Below are positions 28,601 to 35,875 of a stretch of DNA of 64,000 bases, one piece after another. This stretch comes from Bacteroidota bacterium (GTDB lineage: Bacteria; Bacteroidota; Bacteroidia; Bacteroidales; UBA10428), in the NCBI GenBank assembly GCA_016699695.1, contig CP065006.1, positions 2,232,001-2,296,000 of the forward strand. The letters run 5' to 3'. How positions within the stretch are numbered: position 1 is the first letter of the stretch; every line of letters begins with the position of its first letter. A program made the translations under genes and the position numbers. The notes under the pieces were generated by a model. The model did not search any database. It saw only the letters and a program-made list of their open reading frames with translations, and had not been told where the DNA came from.

Positions 28601-29448
28601 AAGTATTTTTTAAACCGGTCGTACAACGGAACAATCTCGTCGCGCTCCTGCAATTCTTTCCAATCGTTTAGCACCAAACGAACAGAATTAGGTGGCAGCA
28701 ACTGCCGGTCTTCTGCAAAGAATAAGAATAAAAATCGGTCTAACAGTTTCTGCGATTTTTTGAAAAGTGTAAGCGGGTCGAATTGCGGATTTAGTGCAAC
28801 TAAATTTTGGTGCAATTCCCGTTTGAATAATGAATAATCCTGATACAGCTTCTTTGTAACATCGTCTTCCTTACTAACCGATTCGTCTTTTATCTTTTTA
28901 GGTATGTTTTTTTCAATGCTCGCAAAACTCAAACACAAATACAGCAATTGAAACTCCTGCTTTGTGAGGGTAAACAAATTAAATTCGATATGCTCAATGG
29001 CATTGTCGATATAAAACCGGAGCTTTTCGAAGTTTGAAGTGATAACATAAACACAATCGGGCTGGTTGTTTTTATATCCGAATGCCTGAGTTTCGATTTT
29101 ACCTAAATCAATAGTATCGGTGCCTTTTAGTTCGATAACGGCTTTAACCAAGGGGACATGTCCTCTTGTGGAAATTATTGCACCGTCGGCTTTTTTGCTA
29201 TCCTTTATATTTTTGTATTCTGTTGTTAAATTGTAATTGGGACTTGGGTTGAGTGTGTAACCTAATATCTTAACGAATAGTTCCCTCAAAAAACCTTCCT
29301 GAAACTGTTCTTCCTTGCTATTCCGAATGTTTTCCTGTATTGCAGGATTGCCAAAGTATGCTTTAAATTCATCAAACTTCGAATCGAGTAGCTTCGAATC
29401 AATTTGATTTAAATATTTGACTTCAACGGAATTCTGAAAAAGGCTCAT
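25618..29448 (-). CDS. Type IIG restriction-modification enzyme with internal HUH transposase-like domain
   Basis: 1276-aa fusion of nuclease, adenine methyltransferase and target-recognition domain (Eco57I type). Nuclease residues D88 and E106-x-K108 sit in the N-terminal domain. The SAM motif DPACGSGAFLNQ is near 440 and NPPYG near 834. Between FPKVF (about 555) and GGFDVIIGNPPYG (about 828) lies a foreign block of about 250 residues: WHITTATHNSRYSQRM opens a Y1/REP-associated transposase fold, GDHMHILLV near 619 is the HUH metal site, and TLAYIQNNRNKH near 789 offers the catalytic Tyr. The middle of this block is low-complexity and contains three palindrome-encoded T-R-x-H-x-P-L peptides. 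The recognition domain and a helical C-terminus follow. The frame is open throughout, so the insertions have kept the protein readable. It is cotranscribed with the BRO-N gene. Whether both activities survive is unknown. Confidence 0.88.
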   Translation of the reverse strand: MSLFQNSVEVKYLNQIDSKLLDSKFDEFKAYFGNPAIQENIRNSKEEQFQEGFLRELFVKILGYTLNPSPNYNLTTEYKNIKDSKKADGAIISTRGHVPLVKAVIELKGTDTIDLGKIETQAFGYKNNQPDCVYVITSNFEKLRFYIDNAIEHIEFNLFTLTKQEFQLLYLCLSFASIEKNIPKKIKDESVSKEDDVTKKLYQDYSLFKRELHQNLVALNPQFDPLTLFKKSQKLLDRFLFLFFAEDRQLLPPNSVRLVLNDWKELQERDEIVPLYDRFKKYFGYLNTGFKGKRYDVFAYNGGLFLPDEVLDNVKINDDLLFKHTWKLSEYNFVSEVDVNILGHIFENSLNELEEINAQLEGKEVDKTKTKRKKDGVFYTPKYITKYIVENTVGRLCAEKKTELQINDEDYTTDKKRQLKTKQALLDKLNTYSNWLLQLTICDPACGSGAFLNQALDFLISEHRYIDELKAKLYGVPMVLSDIRKSILENNIFGVDINEESVEIAKLALWLRTAEPNRKLNDLNNNIKCGNSLIDDPAVAGDKAFNWQKEFPKVFVEKEKKAWHITTATHNSRYSQRMFDNHVKLGEPVWLSEKEEIIVSQTLADIVKKDKLNVLAYNICGDHMHILLVCEEKEVPKIVGKIKAMSARACNIEMGRTIPIEETTREHAPLSRTGTDTFPLSDISAISPSITSSTFSPDKASTREHTPLSKTGTYTVSSSETDRDRDRDRETRGHVPLSYSDSDTDSETETDSSSKKNSNYTEKGITQAHLWTQKFGCKEITSDEQLNNTLAYIQNNRNKHELPFNKGLQPLIDEICCTTEHAFRTEYGGGFDVIIGNPPYGATFNDEEKKYISNFKTYKYRFESYVYFYEIALRISKNSGFIGYITPELWLSLENCEPLRSFIFSNSDLLELSIIGENVFNDAVVNTVIAIIYNGKKHNEFTIIKNGIKSIYLYDDWKQARLLAIDYRITKIEQKIIEKIERNSINLKEFGEVIQGITPYDKYRGQDSELIKSRGYHFNFKKDDTCGKWLKGEDLNRYSLSWSGEWLSYGEWLAAPREKKYFEGYRILFREIPGKNRRIQAVITNETSYYGHSITPFILNDRDNIDILKKILCIVNSKTLSWYGGLKLSNFGKEIFPKLNPQDIKLLPICIDIKSTMEPMSEKADLTLTLINELQELSQKFQRTIQRKFNLEELPAKLQDWYLLSYSGFIKELAKKKIKLSLSEEAEWETYFQEESKKALEIKTKIEITDKEIDQMVYKLYDLTPEEIEIIENSIK
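27237..27258. repeat. 22-bp perfect palindrome inside the type IIG gene (copy 1)
   Basis: Half-site ACAAGGGGACA followed by its exact reverse complement. In the reading frame it encodes T-R-G-H-V-P-L. Sequence and centre (ACATGT) match the copy at 29.15 kb. Confidence 0.85.
27261..27284. repeat. Four CCCTAT hexamers inside the type IIG gene
   Basis: CCCTAT x4 on the plus strand, encoding the Asp-Arg repeat of the linker. Neighbouring TCGGTT/TCGGAA hexamers (27200-27231) encode an Asp/Ser/Thr/Glu repeat. Because the unit is six bases, copy-number slippage would preserve the frame. Confidence 0.75.
27320..27349. repeat. 30-bp palindrome inside the type IIG gene (copy 2)
   Basis: Arms TTCGACAAGGGAG and CTCCCTTGTCGAA around TATG. 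Encodes S-T-R-E-H-T-P-L-S in the gene's frame. Only the centre departs from full symmetry. Confidence 0.85.
27438..27459. repeat. 22-bp perfect palindrome inside the type IIG gene (copy 3)
   Basis: Half-site ACAAGGGAGCA followed by its exact reverse complement, centre GCATGC. Encodes T-R-E-H-A-P-L. Confidence 0.85.
29149..29168. repeat. Palindrome in the nuclease-domain part of the type IIG gene (copy 4)
   Basis: CAAGGGGACATGTCCTCTTG, one mismatch in the stem. Encodes T-R-G-H-V-P-L at residues 94-100, in the loop between nuclease residues D88 and E106-x-K108. About 1.7 kb from the other three copies. Confidence 0.8.
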
Positions 29449-29646
29449 GGTTGTGTATAAAGCTTTATTAATACGTACAAGTTACTATTTTTTGTTTAAC
29501 AGAAGCTTAATGAAACAATTATGCAGGGCGGGCGAGGTGTTTTGCAGAGCCGCGAAACCTGCAAGGACGGGCTGCCAAACTTTTACATTTGCTCAATGGC
29601 TATTTTTCTTTTGGTTTATTTAAGTTGTTGCATAATGCAAGCTTGT

Positions 29647-29780
29647 TGCTAACGGTTTGCGCGTGAGAGCTGTGGTGGTTAGGCAGATTGATCATCTATC
29701 AGTTTACAGCTGCCTTTGTTTACGTGATACAAACGCCTGCAAACCGCTGAAACCCGCATGCACTATACCATGTGTTGGGC
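29647..29780. repeat. attC-like palindromic boundary site B
   Basis: About 134 bases from TGCTAAC to GTTGGGC; the latter fits the attC core GTTRRRY exactly, and the opposite strand begins GCCCAAC (RYYYAAC). CGGTTTGCG (29654-29662) pairs with CGCCTGCAAACCG, and CAGCTG-type inner dyads are present. The whole 340-base gap 29449-29788 holds no gene. Confidence 0.5.
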
Positions 29781-29788
29781 GCTGGTGA

Positions 29789-30625
29789 TTATTCAAATTC
29801 TTTTTGAGGATGTCCTTGTGGTAATAAACCATAAATATTTTTATAAGCTTGAACCATCTGGCTTAAAGGTTTATATTTGGCTTCATCGTATTCCTCATTA
29901 TAAATCTTATCTAATTCATCCTGAAACTTTTGAGTTTGTTTGTCCTTGTCCGATAATTCTAATTGTTCTTGTATTGCCTTCTCAGGTTTATATTCCTCAA
30001 TCTTGGTATTACTTGAATCATCAAATATTTTTTTCGGGTCAACTAAAAACATTCTTGGAAAAGAATATTTCCAATCACATTTCCAATCCTTTAATTTTTG
30101 GAAAATATATTCATAGAAAGGTGTCAGGTTACCTCTCTCTCTAATCCAGATTGTCCCCATATAAAAATCCATGTAGTCATATTTTCCTGAATTATCTGGA
30201 TAATGTTTGTTGAAAAAATCAGCAATAAATCTACCACTTCCTCTCAAAGAACCGAAGTCATAGATTTTATTGTCATTTCCAAATACTTCATGGTTATTTG
30301 AAAATATATCATATGTTGAAAGTCCTAATATGTAAAAAAACTCATTGTATTCTGATAATTCAGTCAATTCATCTTGTCTAAAATCGCTTATATCAACTTG
30401 TTTTTGCTCTTTTTTAGGGTTTTTTGTCAACCGTTTTAGGTTGTCGTTTATTCTAATGTACTCCTCAAATTGCTGGTCTGGCGTGGGATGTAAGAATAAG
30501 ATATATTCTGAATTAATCAATCCATTTGGTGCTAATTTATTATAAAATTGTAAAGCATCTTTGAAGATATATTTCAACATATCGATACATTCTAAATCCG
30601 ATTTATTTAAATTGTCATCAATCAT
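29789..30625 (-). CDS. Cassette protein of unknown function
   Basis: 278 aa from the ATG at 30625 (MIDDNLNKSDLECID). The longer frame from 30676 starts inside the neighbouring boundary site and is unlikely to be used. Soluble, acidic, no signal peptide, helix-rich, with aromatic segments (DYMDFYMGTIWIRERGNL, WKCDWKYSFPRMFLVDP). I do not recognise the family. It is a single gene between two attC-like sites; the stop codon is 9 bases from site B. AT-rich like its neighbours. Confidence 0.6.
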   Translation of the reverse strand: MIDDNLNKSDLECIDMLKYIFKDALQFYNKLAPNGLINSEYILFLHPTPDQQFEEYIRINDNLKRLTKNPKKEQKQVDISDFRQDELTELSEYNEFFYILGLSTYDIFSNNHEVFGNDNKIYDFGSLRGSGRFIADFFNKHYPDNSGKYDYMDFYMGTIWIRERGNLTPFYEYIFQKLKDWKCDWKYSFPRMFLVDPKKIFDDSSNTKIEEYKPEKAIQEQLELSDKDKQTQKFQDELDKIYNEEYDEAKYKPLSQMVQAYKNIYGLLPQGHPQKEFE

Positions 30626-30667
30626 TTTTAATTCTATTTTTTTTGACGGATTTTCTCGGCCACTTGC

Positions 30668-30808
30668 GCCCAACATTGGCGGTAAGGTTAGTTGCCGTTT
30701 GCGAGCGTTTTCCTATCAAGTTACATTCCGATTTACTTCGGGATTGAAGCGGGCTACAACCATTGAATTTACTACTGTTGCGCCAATTTTGTATATTCAT
30801 TGTTATGC
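30668..30808. repeat. attC-like palindromic boundary site C
   Basis: About 141 bases from GCCCAAC (an exact RYYYAAC) to GTTATGC. On the minus strand the PIN gene stop is followed directly by GCATAAC and the site ends with GTTGGGC (GTTRRRY), the canonical order for a cassette. The right half shares GAAGCGGGCTACAACC and TTGTATAT with site A. Confidence 0.6.
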
Positions 30809-30812
30809 CTAG

Positions 30813-31673
30813 TTATTCATCTTTATCAAAGTATTTTTTCATTCTCTCAAAAAAGTCAGTTTCTGTGTTTTTCGGCATAATCAATTTGCCTTTTTCACTT
30901 TTAATTATTTGATCCTCCTCTTCTTCCATCGCTTTTGTTACAACAATATCAACAAGCTTAAATGCATATGCTAATTTATCAGTCAATATGATTTTACGTT
31001 TCTTTCCTACACGTTCCGAAAATTCTTGCTTAAGCCAATCATTCAAATATGACTCATTATTAAATGATGCTCCAAAATCCGTATCTCTGGACACCAAAAC
31101 AATGTCTTTGCCACTTCTAATGGCACATTCTATTATCCATTCCCAATTTATTGCATCTCCTATTGAATTATCGTCTTTTTTTCTAGGAGGATAACCTAAT
31201 AAAAATCTTTTTTTTGCAAGGTTTCTAATTTTGAAACGATCTTTTTTTTCTCTGTCTAAATTATATTCTGAATTATTTTTAAATATGCGCTGTAGAACTT
31301 TGTAAACATCATCATTATACTGAGGTCTAGCTAGTATACCTTCAATACGAGTTTTTAGTTTATTTTGCTGAGAAATAATTTCTTTCTTTTTATCATTTAT
31401 TATTTTTACAGGTTGTGCTGAACTTAAAATAGCAGGAGGAGTCAAGGAATTCCAATCTGGATTTTTAAATTTACTAAGTGACTCAAGAATAACTTTTTGT
31501 CTATTTTTTTTGTATTCCATTGCCACTTGATCACCTGTAATTAACCTATTCATATTTTCTTCAATCTTTTCTAAATACTTTAAACTAACATCGCTTGTTC
31601 GTATTCGATAAAAATCAAGAAGTATATTAGTATCTATGAATATTAAGGCATCCAGTTGTTCTATTTTTTTCAT
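30813..31673 (-). CDS. PIN-like domain ribonuclease (DUF4935 type)
   Basis: 286-aa protein with the PIN acidic pattern: FIDTNILLDFYR at the N-terminus (D14), NSIGDAINWEWIIE in the middle and DIVLVSRDTDFG near 190-200, where nucleases of this fold coordinate metal. The long helical insertion between them resembles the DUF4935 / PIN_8 group rather than small VapC toxins, and no antitoxin gene is adjacent. Single-gene cassette. RNA cleavage in a defence or abortive-infection setting is possible but not shown by the sequence. Confidence 0.78.
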   Translation of the reverse strand: MKKIEQLDALIFIDTNILLDFYRIRTSDVSLKYLEKIEENMNRLITGDQVAMEYKKNRQKVILESLSKFKNPDWNSLTPPAILSSAQPVKIINDKKKEIISQQNKLKTRIEGILARPQYNDDVYKVLQRIFKNNSEYNLDREKKDRFKIRNLAKKRFLLGYPPRKKDDNSIGDAINWEWIIECAIRSGKDIVLVSRDTDFGASFNNESYLNDWLKQEFSERVGKKRKIILTDKLAYAFKLVDIVVTKAMEEEEDQIIKSEKGKLIMPKNTETDFFERMKKYFDKDE

Positions 31674-31687
31674 ACTTTTTAAATTAG

Positions 31688-31818
31688 GCTTAACGTTTGG
31701 CCGTATTTAAAGTTGCCGATTGCGGGCTTCAAGCTTATTAAAGTATTCCAAATTTGAAGCGGACTACAGCCATTGAAACTACTGTTATTTCGCCTATTTT
31801 GCATATACATTGTTATGT
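31688..31818. repeat. attC-like palindromic boundary site D
   Basis: 131 bases from GCTTAAC (exact RYYYAAC) to GTTATGT. Read on the minus strand it runs ACATAAC ... GTTAAGC, the latter an exact GTTRRRY just upstream of the PIN gene start. Inner arms GCTTCAA / TTGAAGC and the motif TTTCGCCTATTTTG are shared with site A. Confidence 0.62.
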
Positions 31819-31849
31819 GTTCGGGCAATTCCTGATTTATATTCAGAAA

Positions 31850-34219
31850 TCATTTTTCGTACTTTTCTTTAAGGTCAAGTTTCTTTATGCGAGAATTTAT
31901 TGCTCCCTCGTTACGTCTAAATATTTGCGCTAGTTCTTTCACTTTTTTACCTTCACAAAAGTATAGTTCCAGTTTATCGTCATCTTCCTTTGTCCATGGC
32001 TGATAAGCTTGAGCATAGGTCTTTCTTATTTCATCAACTGTGTATGATTTTTCCTTATCCTCATTTTCTTCGACTACTTTTTGTCCGCAGTATGGGCAAA
32101 ACTTATGAAGTTTTTCCAATTGACTAAAACAATTGTTGCATAGAATTACTTTGTCAACTACTTGTTTAATTGCGTTTGTTGACCTTACTGTATAGGCTGA
32201 TGGGATTTCTTTCAAGAAACTTGATTCGTTGCCTTTTTGTGTGATTAAAAATAATTTGTCTTTTGCTCTTGTAATAGCAACATAAAACAAACGTCTTTCT
32301 TCCTCCATCAGCAAATCATGATTTGCTTTTTTAATCACTTGAAAAATTCTGTCTTCAAGCCAAATATCAGGGAAACCACCATTACCCTCTGTCAAGCCGA
32401 TAATGAAAACAACTTTTGCTTCGAGTCCTTTTGAAGCATGAATTGTCTTGCTTTGAACACGAATGTCTTCATTTTTAAATCTGAAAAAATATGGCGAATA
32501 CATTTTGCTTCGTCTATACAAAAATAAAATTTCGTCATTGTTTATCCCTTCATCTAATAACTCTTTTACTTTGTCATAACAAAATTGCATATTTTCTTCT
32601 TCTGTGTTACCTGCAAAAACAACAATTTTATGTTCGGATTTTTTTGATGCTTGAACGTCTTTCTCAACTTTAAATTTGTTGTGTTTGATAACTTCATTAC
32701 TTGCACCAACAATGTTTTGTGTGCTACGATAATTTAAGTTGAGTTTAATTGTCCTTGCGTTTGAAAAATGTTTTTCAAATTCTACAATGTAGCTAACGTT
32801 TGAACCCCTGAAGCCGTAAATACTTTGCCAATCATCGCCTACGCAAAAAAGCTGTGTATTGTCAGTAAGCAACAATTTGATGAGTTCAACTTGCAAGTTG
32901 TTTACATCTTGAAATTCGTCAACTAAAATGTATTGGAATTTACTTTTGTATTTATTTGCAATATCGCTATGATTTTGAAATAACGAAGTGGTGCGCGAAA
33001 TTAAGTCGTTAAAATCAAGGTAAGATTTATCTGTACAGTAATGAATGTATTTTTTAACAATTGGAATTGCCAATTCATAAAAATTGCGAACTCGTTCGTG
33101 TTGGTCTTTTCTTGCGTTTTCTAAAACGGTGTCAATATTGATATTTTCAACTTTTATCATATCCGTGATACGCATAATCTGTTGCACAAAATCTTTTATA
33201 TCTTCGTGGTAGCCGTGAAATTCTTCTTTAAAGTTTATAGAAATTGTTTTGTGATAGTCGGCTGGTAATCGATTTTTTACAATTTTGTCAAGTGTGTGAT
33301 TGAATAATGCAGAATCTTTTGTCATGCTTTCAAAAGTTTTCACCAACAACAGATTTCCTTTTTGAAATTGTTCTTCTTTGTCTTTGGTTGAAAAACTTTT
33401 ATCACTGATATGTTCAATGTAAAGATTTGCGTCAGGAATGTAAAAGTCTGGATGGAATGAAAAATCTTTTACGTTTAGAAGTGGCTCATATTCATACTTA
33501 ATGCTATGTCTATAAAACCAGTCTGCTATAAACTGCTCTGATTTGGAACGAACTTTTGTTCCATTGAGTGTCGAAAAATATTTTCCGTCTTTCGGAATAT
33601 ATTTTGGGTCTGCTTGTTTTAAATGGATTTTGTCAATGATATAATCAAGTATGTAGCGTTTGAGTTTTAATAGATATTCAGTGTTTTCACAATCGTCAAT
33701 TAAAAGTTTGTGCATTACTTCAAAAGCAGTTACGGGTGCAACGTGTTTTGAAAGTTCATCTTCTTCATCACGTTTTTCATCACCAATAATTTTGAACTTG
33801 TTATCAAATTCATTTACACCATAGTTGCGTAAAACGCTATAACAAAAACTATGAAAAGTTTTTATTGTAAGTCCGTCAATCCAAGTATATTTTTTCTGCT
33901 GTAAAAATCGCTCTTTGTCTTTGTCTGCAATACTTTTTCGTTTGTCAAAAAGTTGCTTTTCATATACACCACTTTCGTCTGTCGAGATGATAAGTCGGTC
34001 AATCATTTCGTTGGTCGCGTTTTTGGTGAAAGTAATAGCCAGTATACTTGAAGGGCTTACTCCTTTTTCTTCGATTAAGTAAATGAGCTTTTGCAAAAGA
34101 GTTTTAGTCTTTCCTGAGCCTGCACCAGCTAGTACCAGTAAACGCTTATCCTCGCTTACAACAGCTTCTCGTTGTTTATCATTTAAAGCGCCTAAATTGG
34201 TTCTTATAGTTGTCGTCAA
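31850..34219 (-). CDS. UvrD/Rep-family helicase with nuclease-like insertion and C-terminal HTH
   Basis: Superfamily 1A 3'-5' DNA helicase: Walker A AGAGSGKT at 31-38, AITFTKNAT, LVDEFQDVN (DEXX box), YRSTQNI and VAITRAKD. Between motifs Ia and II an extra block carries KSEQFIADWFYRHSIKY and FHPDFYIPD, resembling a PD-(D/E)xK nuclease-like fold. A zinc ribbon (CNNC ... CPYC, about 694-712) and a Myb/SANT-like helix-turn-helix (PWTKEDDDKLELYF) end the protein. The start is uncertain: an ATG at 34330 would overlap the RNase H gene by 83 bases, whereas the TTG at 34219 lies just after its stop and gives the normal helicase N-terminus, so it is preferred. Likely acts on R-loops or damaged or invading DNA together with RNase H. 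Confidence 0.85.
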   Translation of the reverse strand: MTTTIRTNLGALNDKQREAVVSEDKRLLVLAGAGSGKTKTLLQKLIYLIEEKGVSPSSILAITFTKNATNEMIDRLIISTDESGVYEKQLFDKRKSIADKDKERFLQQKKYTWIDGLTIKTFHSFCYSVLRNYGVNEFDNKFKIIGDEKRDEEDELSKHVAPVTAFEVMHKLLIDDCENTEYLLKLKRYILDYIIDKIHLKQADPKYIPKDGKYFSTLNGTKVRSKSEQFIADWFYRHSIKYEYEPLLNVKDFSFHPDFYIPDANLYIEHISDKSFSTKDKEEQFQKGNLLLVKTFESMTKDSALFNHTLDKIVKNRLPADYHKTISINFKEEFHGYHEDIKDFVQQIMRITDMIKVENINIDTVLENARKDQHERVRNFYELAIPIVKKYIHYCTDKSYLDFNDLISRTTSLFQNHSDIANKYKSKFQYILVDEFQDVNNLQVELIKLLLTDNTQLFCVGDDWQSIYGFRGSNVSYIVEFEKHFSNARTIKLNLNYRSTQNIVGASNEVIKHNKFKVEKDVQASKKSEHKIVVFAGNTEEENMQFCYDKVKELLDEGINNDEILFLYRRSKMYSPYFFRFKNEDIRVQSKTIHASKGLEAKVVFIIGLTEGNGGFPDIWLEDRIFQVIKKANHDLLMEEERRLFYVAITRAKDKLFLITQKGNESSFLKEIPSAYTVRSTNAIKQVVDKVILCNNCFSQLEKLHKFCPYCGQKVVEENEDKEKSYTVDEIRKTYAQAYQPWTKEDDDKLELYFCEGKKVKELAQIFRRNEGAINSRIKKLDLKEKYEK

Positions 34220-34247
34220 TTTTTTTATTATTGGTTTAATATATAAG

Positions 34248-34880
34248 TTATTTTCTTCCAAAATCTGCTGGGTTCTCACCCCAAGCTCTTGTTTCCCATT
34301 TGAGAATATCATTCTCATATTTATTCTCATTTAACCATTTGATGGCTCTATCAATGAGCTCAAATAATTTTTTATTCTTATCACTCTTTTCATGATAGGT
34401 TCTGACTTCTTTATCTCTAACCCAACTAATTGCATTTCTACTGTCTGAATAAATTGGAAGGTTTAATTTATGTAGTTTACAATATGCCAAAGCATGAACA
34501 ATAGCTAAAAACTCAACAATATTATTTGTTCCATCTTCTAATGGCCCAATTTTGAATAATAACTTTTTCGTTTCAGTATGAACTCCCTGATATTCAACTA
34601 ATCCATTTGCAGTATTCCACGCACCATCAACAGAAATACTATCTTTAATGGGCTCTCCGATTAAAGATAGTTGTTCAGGTGTCAACTCTGTTTCAAATAT
34701 TTCTTTACCTATAAATTCTTTGCTTGAACTCTGGAAAGCCAGCTCTGCTAATTCTCTTGTTTTGAAAGATTTGTAGATAGCTTTAGGAAAACCAAATATT
34801 TGAGCATTGCAATCATCCCAAGTATCAAAAATACCTGTTTGCCTTCCTACCCAAACAACATAATACTTTTTATTCGCCAT
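34248..34880 (-). CDS. rnhA: Ribonuclease H1 with viroplasmin-like N-terminal domain
   Basis: 210 aa. Residues 5-50 form the caulimovirus-viroplasmin/hybrid-binding domain (KYYVVWVGRQTGIFDTWDDC), which binds RNA-DNA hybrids. The RNase H domain keeps all four acidic residues: D85 (VDGAWN), E123 (NIVEFLAI), D146 (YSDSRNA) and D206 (NPADFG). It cleaves RNA in RNA-DNA hybrids. The gene forms a two-gene unit with the helicase, unlike the single-gene cassettes around it, which suggests the two act together. Confidence 0.9.
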   Translation of the reverse strand: MANKKYYVVWVGRQTGIFDTWDDCNAQIFGFPKAIYKSFKTRELAELAFQSSSKEFIGKEIFETELTPEQLSLIGEPIKDSISVDGAWNTANGLVEYQGVHTETKKLLFKIGPLEDGTNNIVEFLAIVHALAYCKLHKLNLPIYSDSRNAISWVRDKEVRTYHEKSDKNKKLFELIDRAIKWLNENKYENDILKWETRAWGENPADFGRK

Positions 34881-34945
34881 TTCTATACTTAGCCGTTAAG
34901 TTTTTAAGGTTCAACAAATTTATACAGGTTTACTGCCAACTATTC

Positions 34946-35073
34946 CGCTAACGGTGGCGGTATGAAAAGTTGCCCATTGCGGGCGATTTACTATCAAGTT
35001 AAACAAAAGTTAGAGCGTGTTTCACCTCTTCACATACCTCTGAAACCCTTATTGGCTATACTGCATGTTGCCA
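34946..35073. repeat. attC-like palindromic boundary site E
   Basis: 128 bases from CGCTAAC to GTTGCCA, with GTTGCCCATTGCGGGCG inside its left half (compare GTTGCCGATTGCGGGC of site D) and the CTGAAACCC block of site B in its right half. It combines features of the two site subtypes. Ends 4 bases before the stop of the DUF2971 gene. Confidence 0.5.
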
Positions 35074-35077
35074 ACAG

Positions 35078-35875
35078 TTATTTTTTTATTTTTAATTTTG
35101 ACTTATATAGTTTTTTATCCATAGAATAATCTTTGAGCATCTGTTTTAGGTTATTAAATTTCCATTGGTCCATATATGGATTTGTAAAAATCCAAAAATC
35201 ATCTTTTGTTATATCACCAAGTGGCAACTCAAAAGAATCGTATTTATTTATACACTCTGTATTTGTTGCAACTAAAAATCGAAATTCATTTTCGTGTTCA
35301 TAGCTATTGTCCTTTTTAAAAGCAGTATATATTATATCTTTTCTGCTTTTCTTATAGTGATTATAAGGCCAAATATCATCATAATCAACAAGGCCATAAA
35401 CAAATTCTTGAAAATCCGCATGAACATAGCTATTTGCAGAAGGCAATACTATTTTAAGCAAATCATTAGGTTTATATCTAATTGCGACACTATCTTTATT
35501 TGAGTAATTATTCCACATGGCAAAAGATTCCTTTCTACTAAGAAACCAACAATTTGCAAATTGCATTTTTTGATATAAATCAATTTGTTCATTTGCATAT
35601 TTTTCATCGTGTCTGCGTTTAATTAAAAAATCATCCTTTTGTTCATCTGTGAATGAATCATTTAATTCTTTTTTGGAATTAGGTTCTATCTCCAAAATAG
35701 ATAGTATACTTAAAATTTTATCAGGAAGTCCTTCTAATGGATCTTCAAACCTGTCCAATCTGGTAAAAACAAGGTTTTTATGTATAATAAAATAGAAAAA
35801 TTTATGTAAATCAAGGTATTTCCATAAATAATCATCTTCTTCAAATACAAAATCCTTATTCTTGGAAGTATTCAT
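35078..35875 (-). CDS. DUF2971 domain protein
   Basis: 265 aa from ATG 35875; a TTG at 35896 would add seven residues. The pattern LVFTRLDRFEDPLEG followed by ANCWFLSRKESFAMWNNYS and EHENEFRFLV is characteristic of DUF2971, a family of unknown biochemical role often found in genomic islands and near defence genes. Soluble, no signal peptide. It is the last, right-most gene of the island; a TGCCAAC half-site follows at 35891. Confidence 0.72.
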   Translation of the reverse strand: MNTSKNKDFVFEEDDYLWKYLDLHKFFYFIIHKNLVFTRLDRFEDPLEGLPDKILSILSILEIEPNSKKELNDSFTDEQKDDFLIKRRHDEKYANEQIDLYQKMQFANCWFLSRKESFAMWNNYSNKDSVAIRYKPNDLLKIVLPSANSYVHADFQEFVYGLVDYDDIWPYNHYKKSRKDIIYTAFKKDNSYEHENEFRFLVATNTECINKYDSFELPLGDITKDDFWIFTNPYMDQWKFNNLKQMLKDYSMDKKLYKSKLKIKK

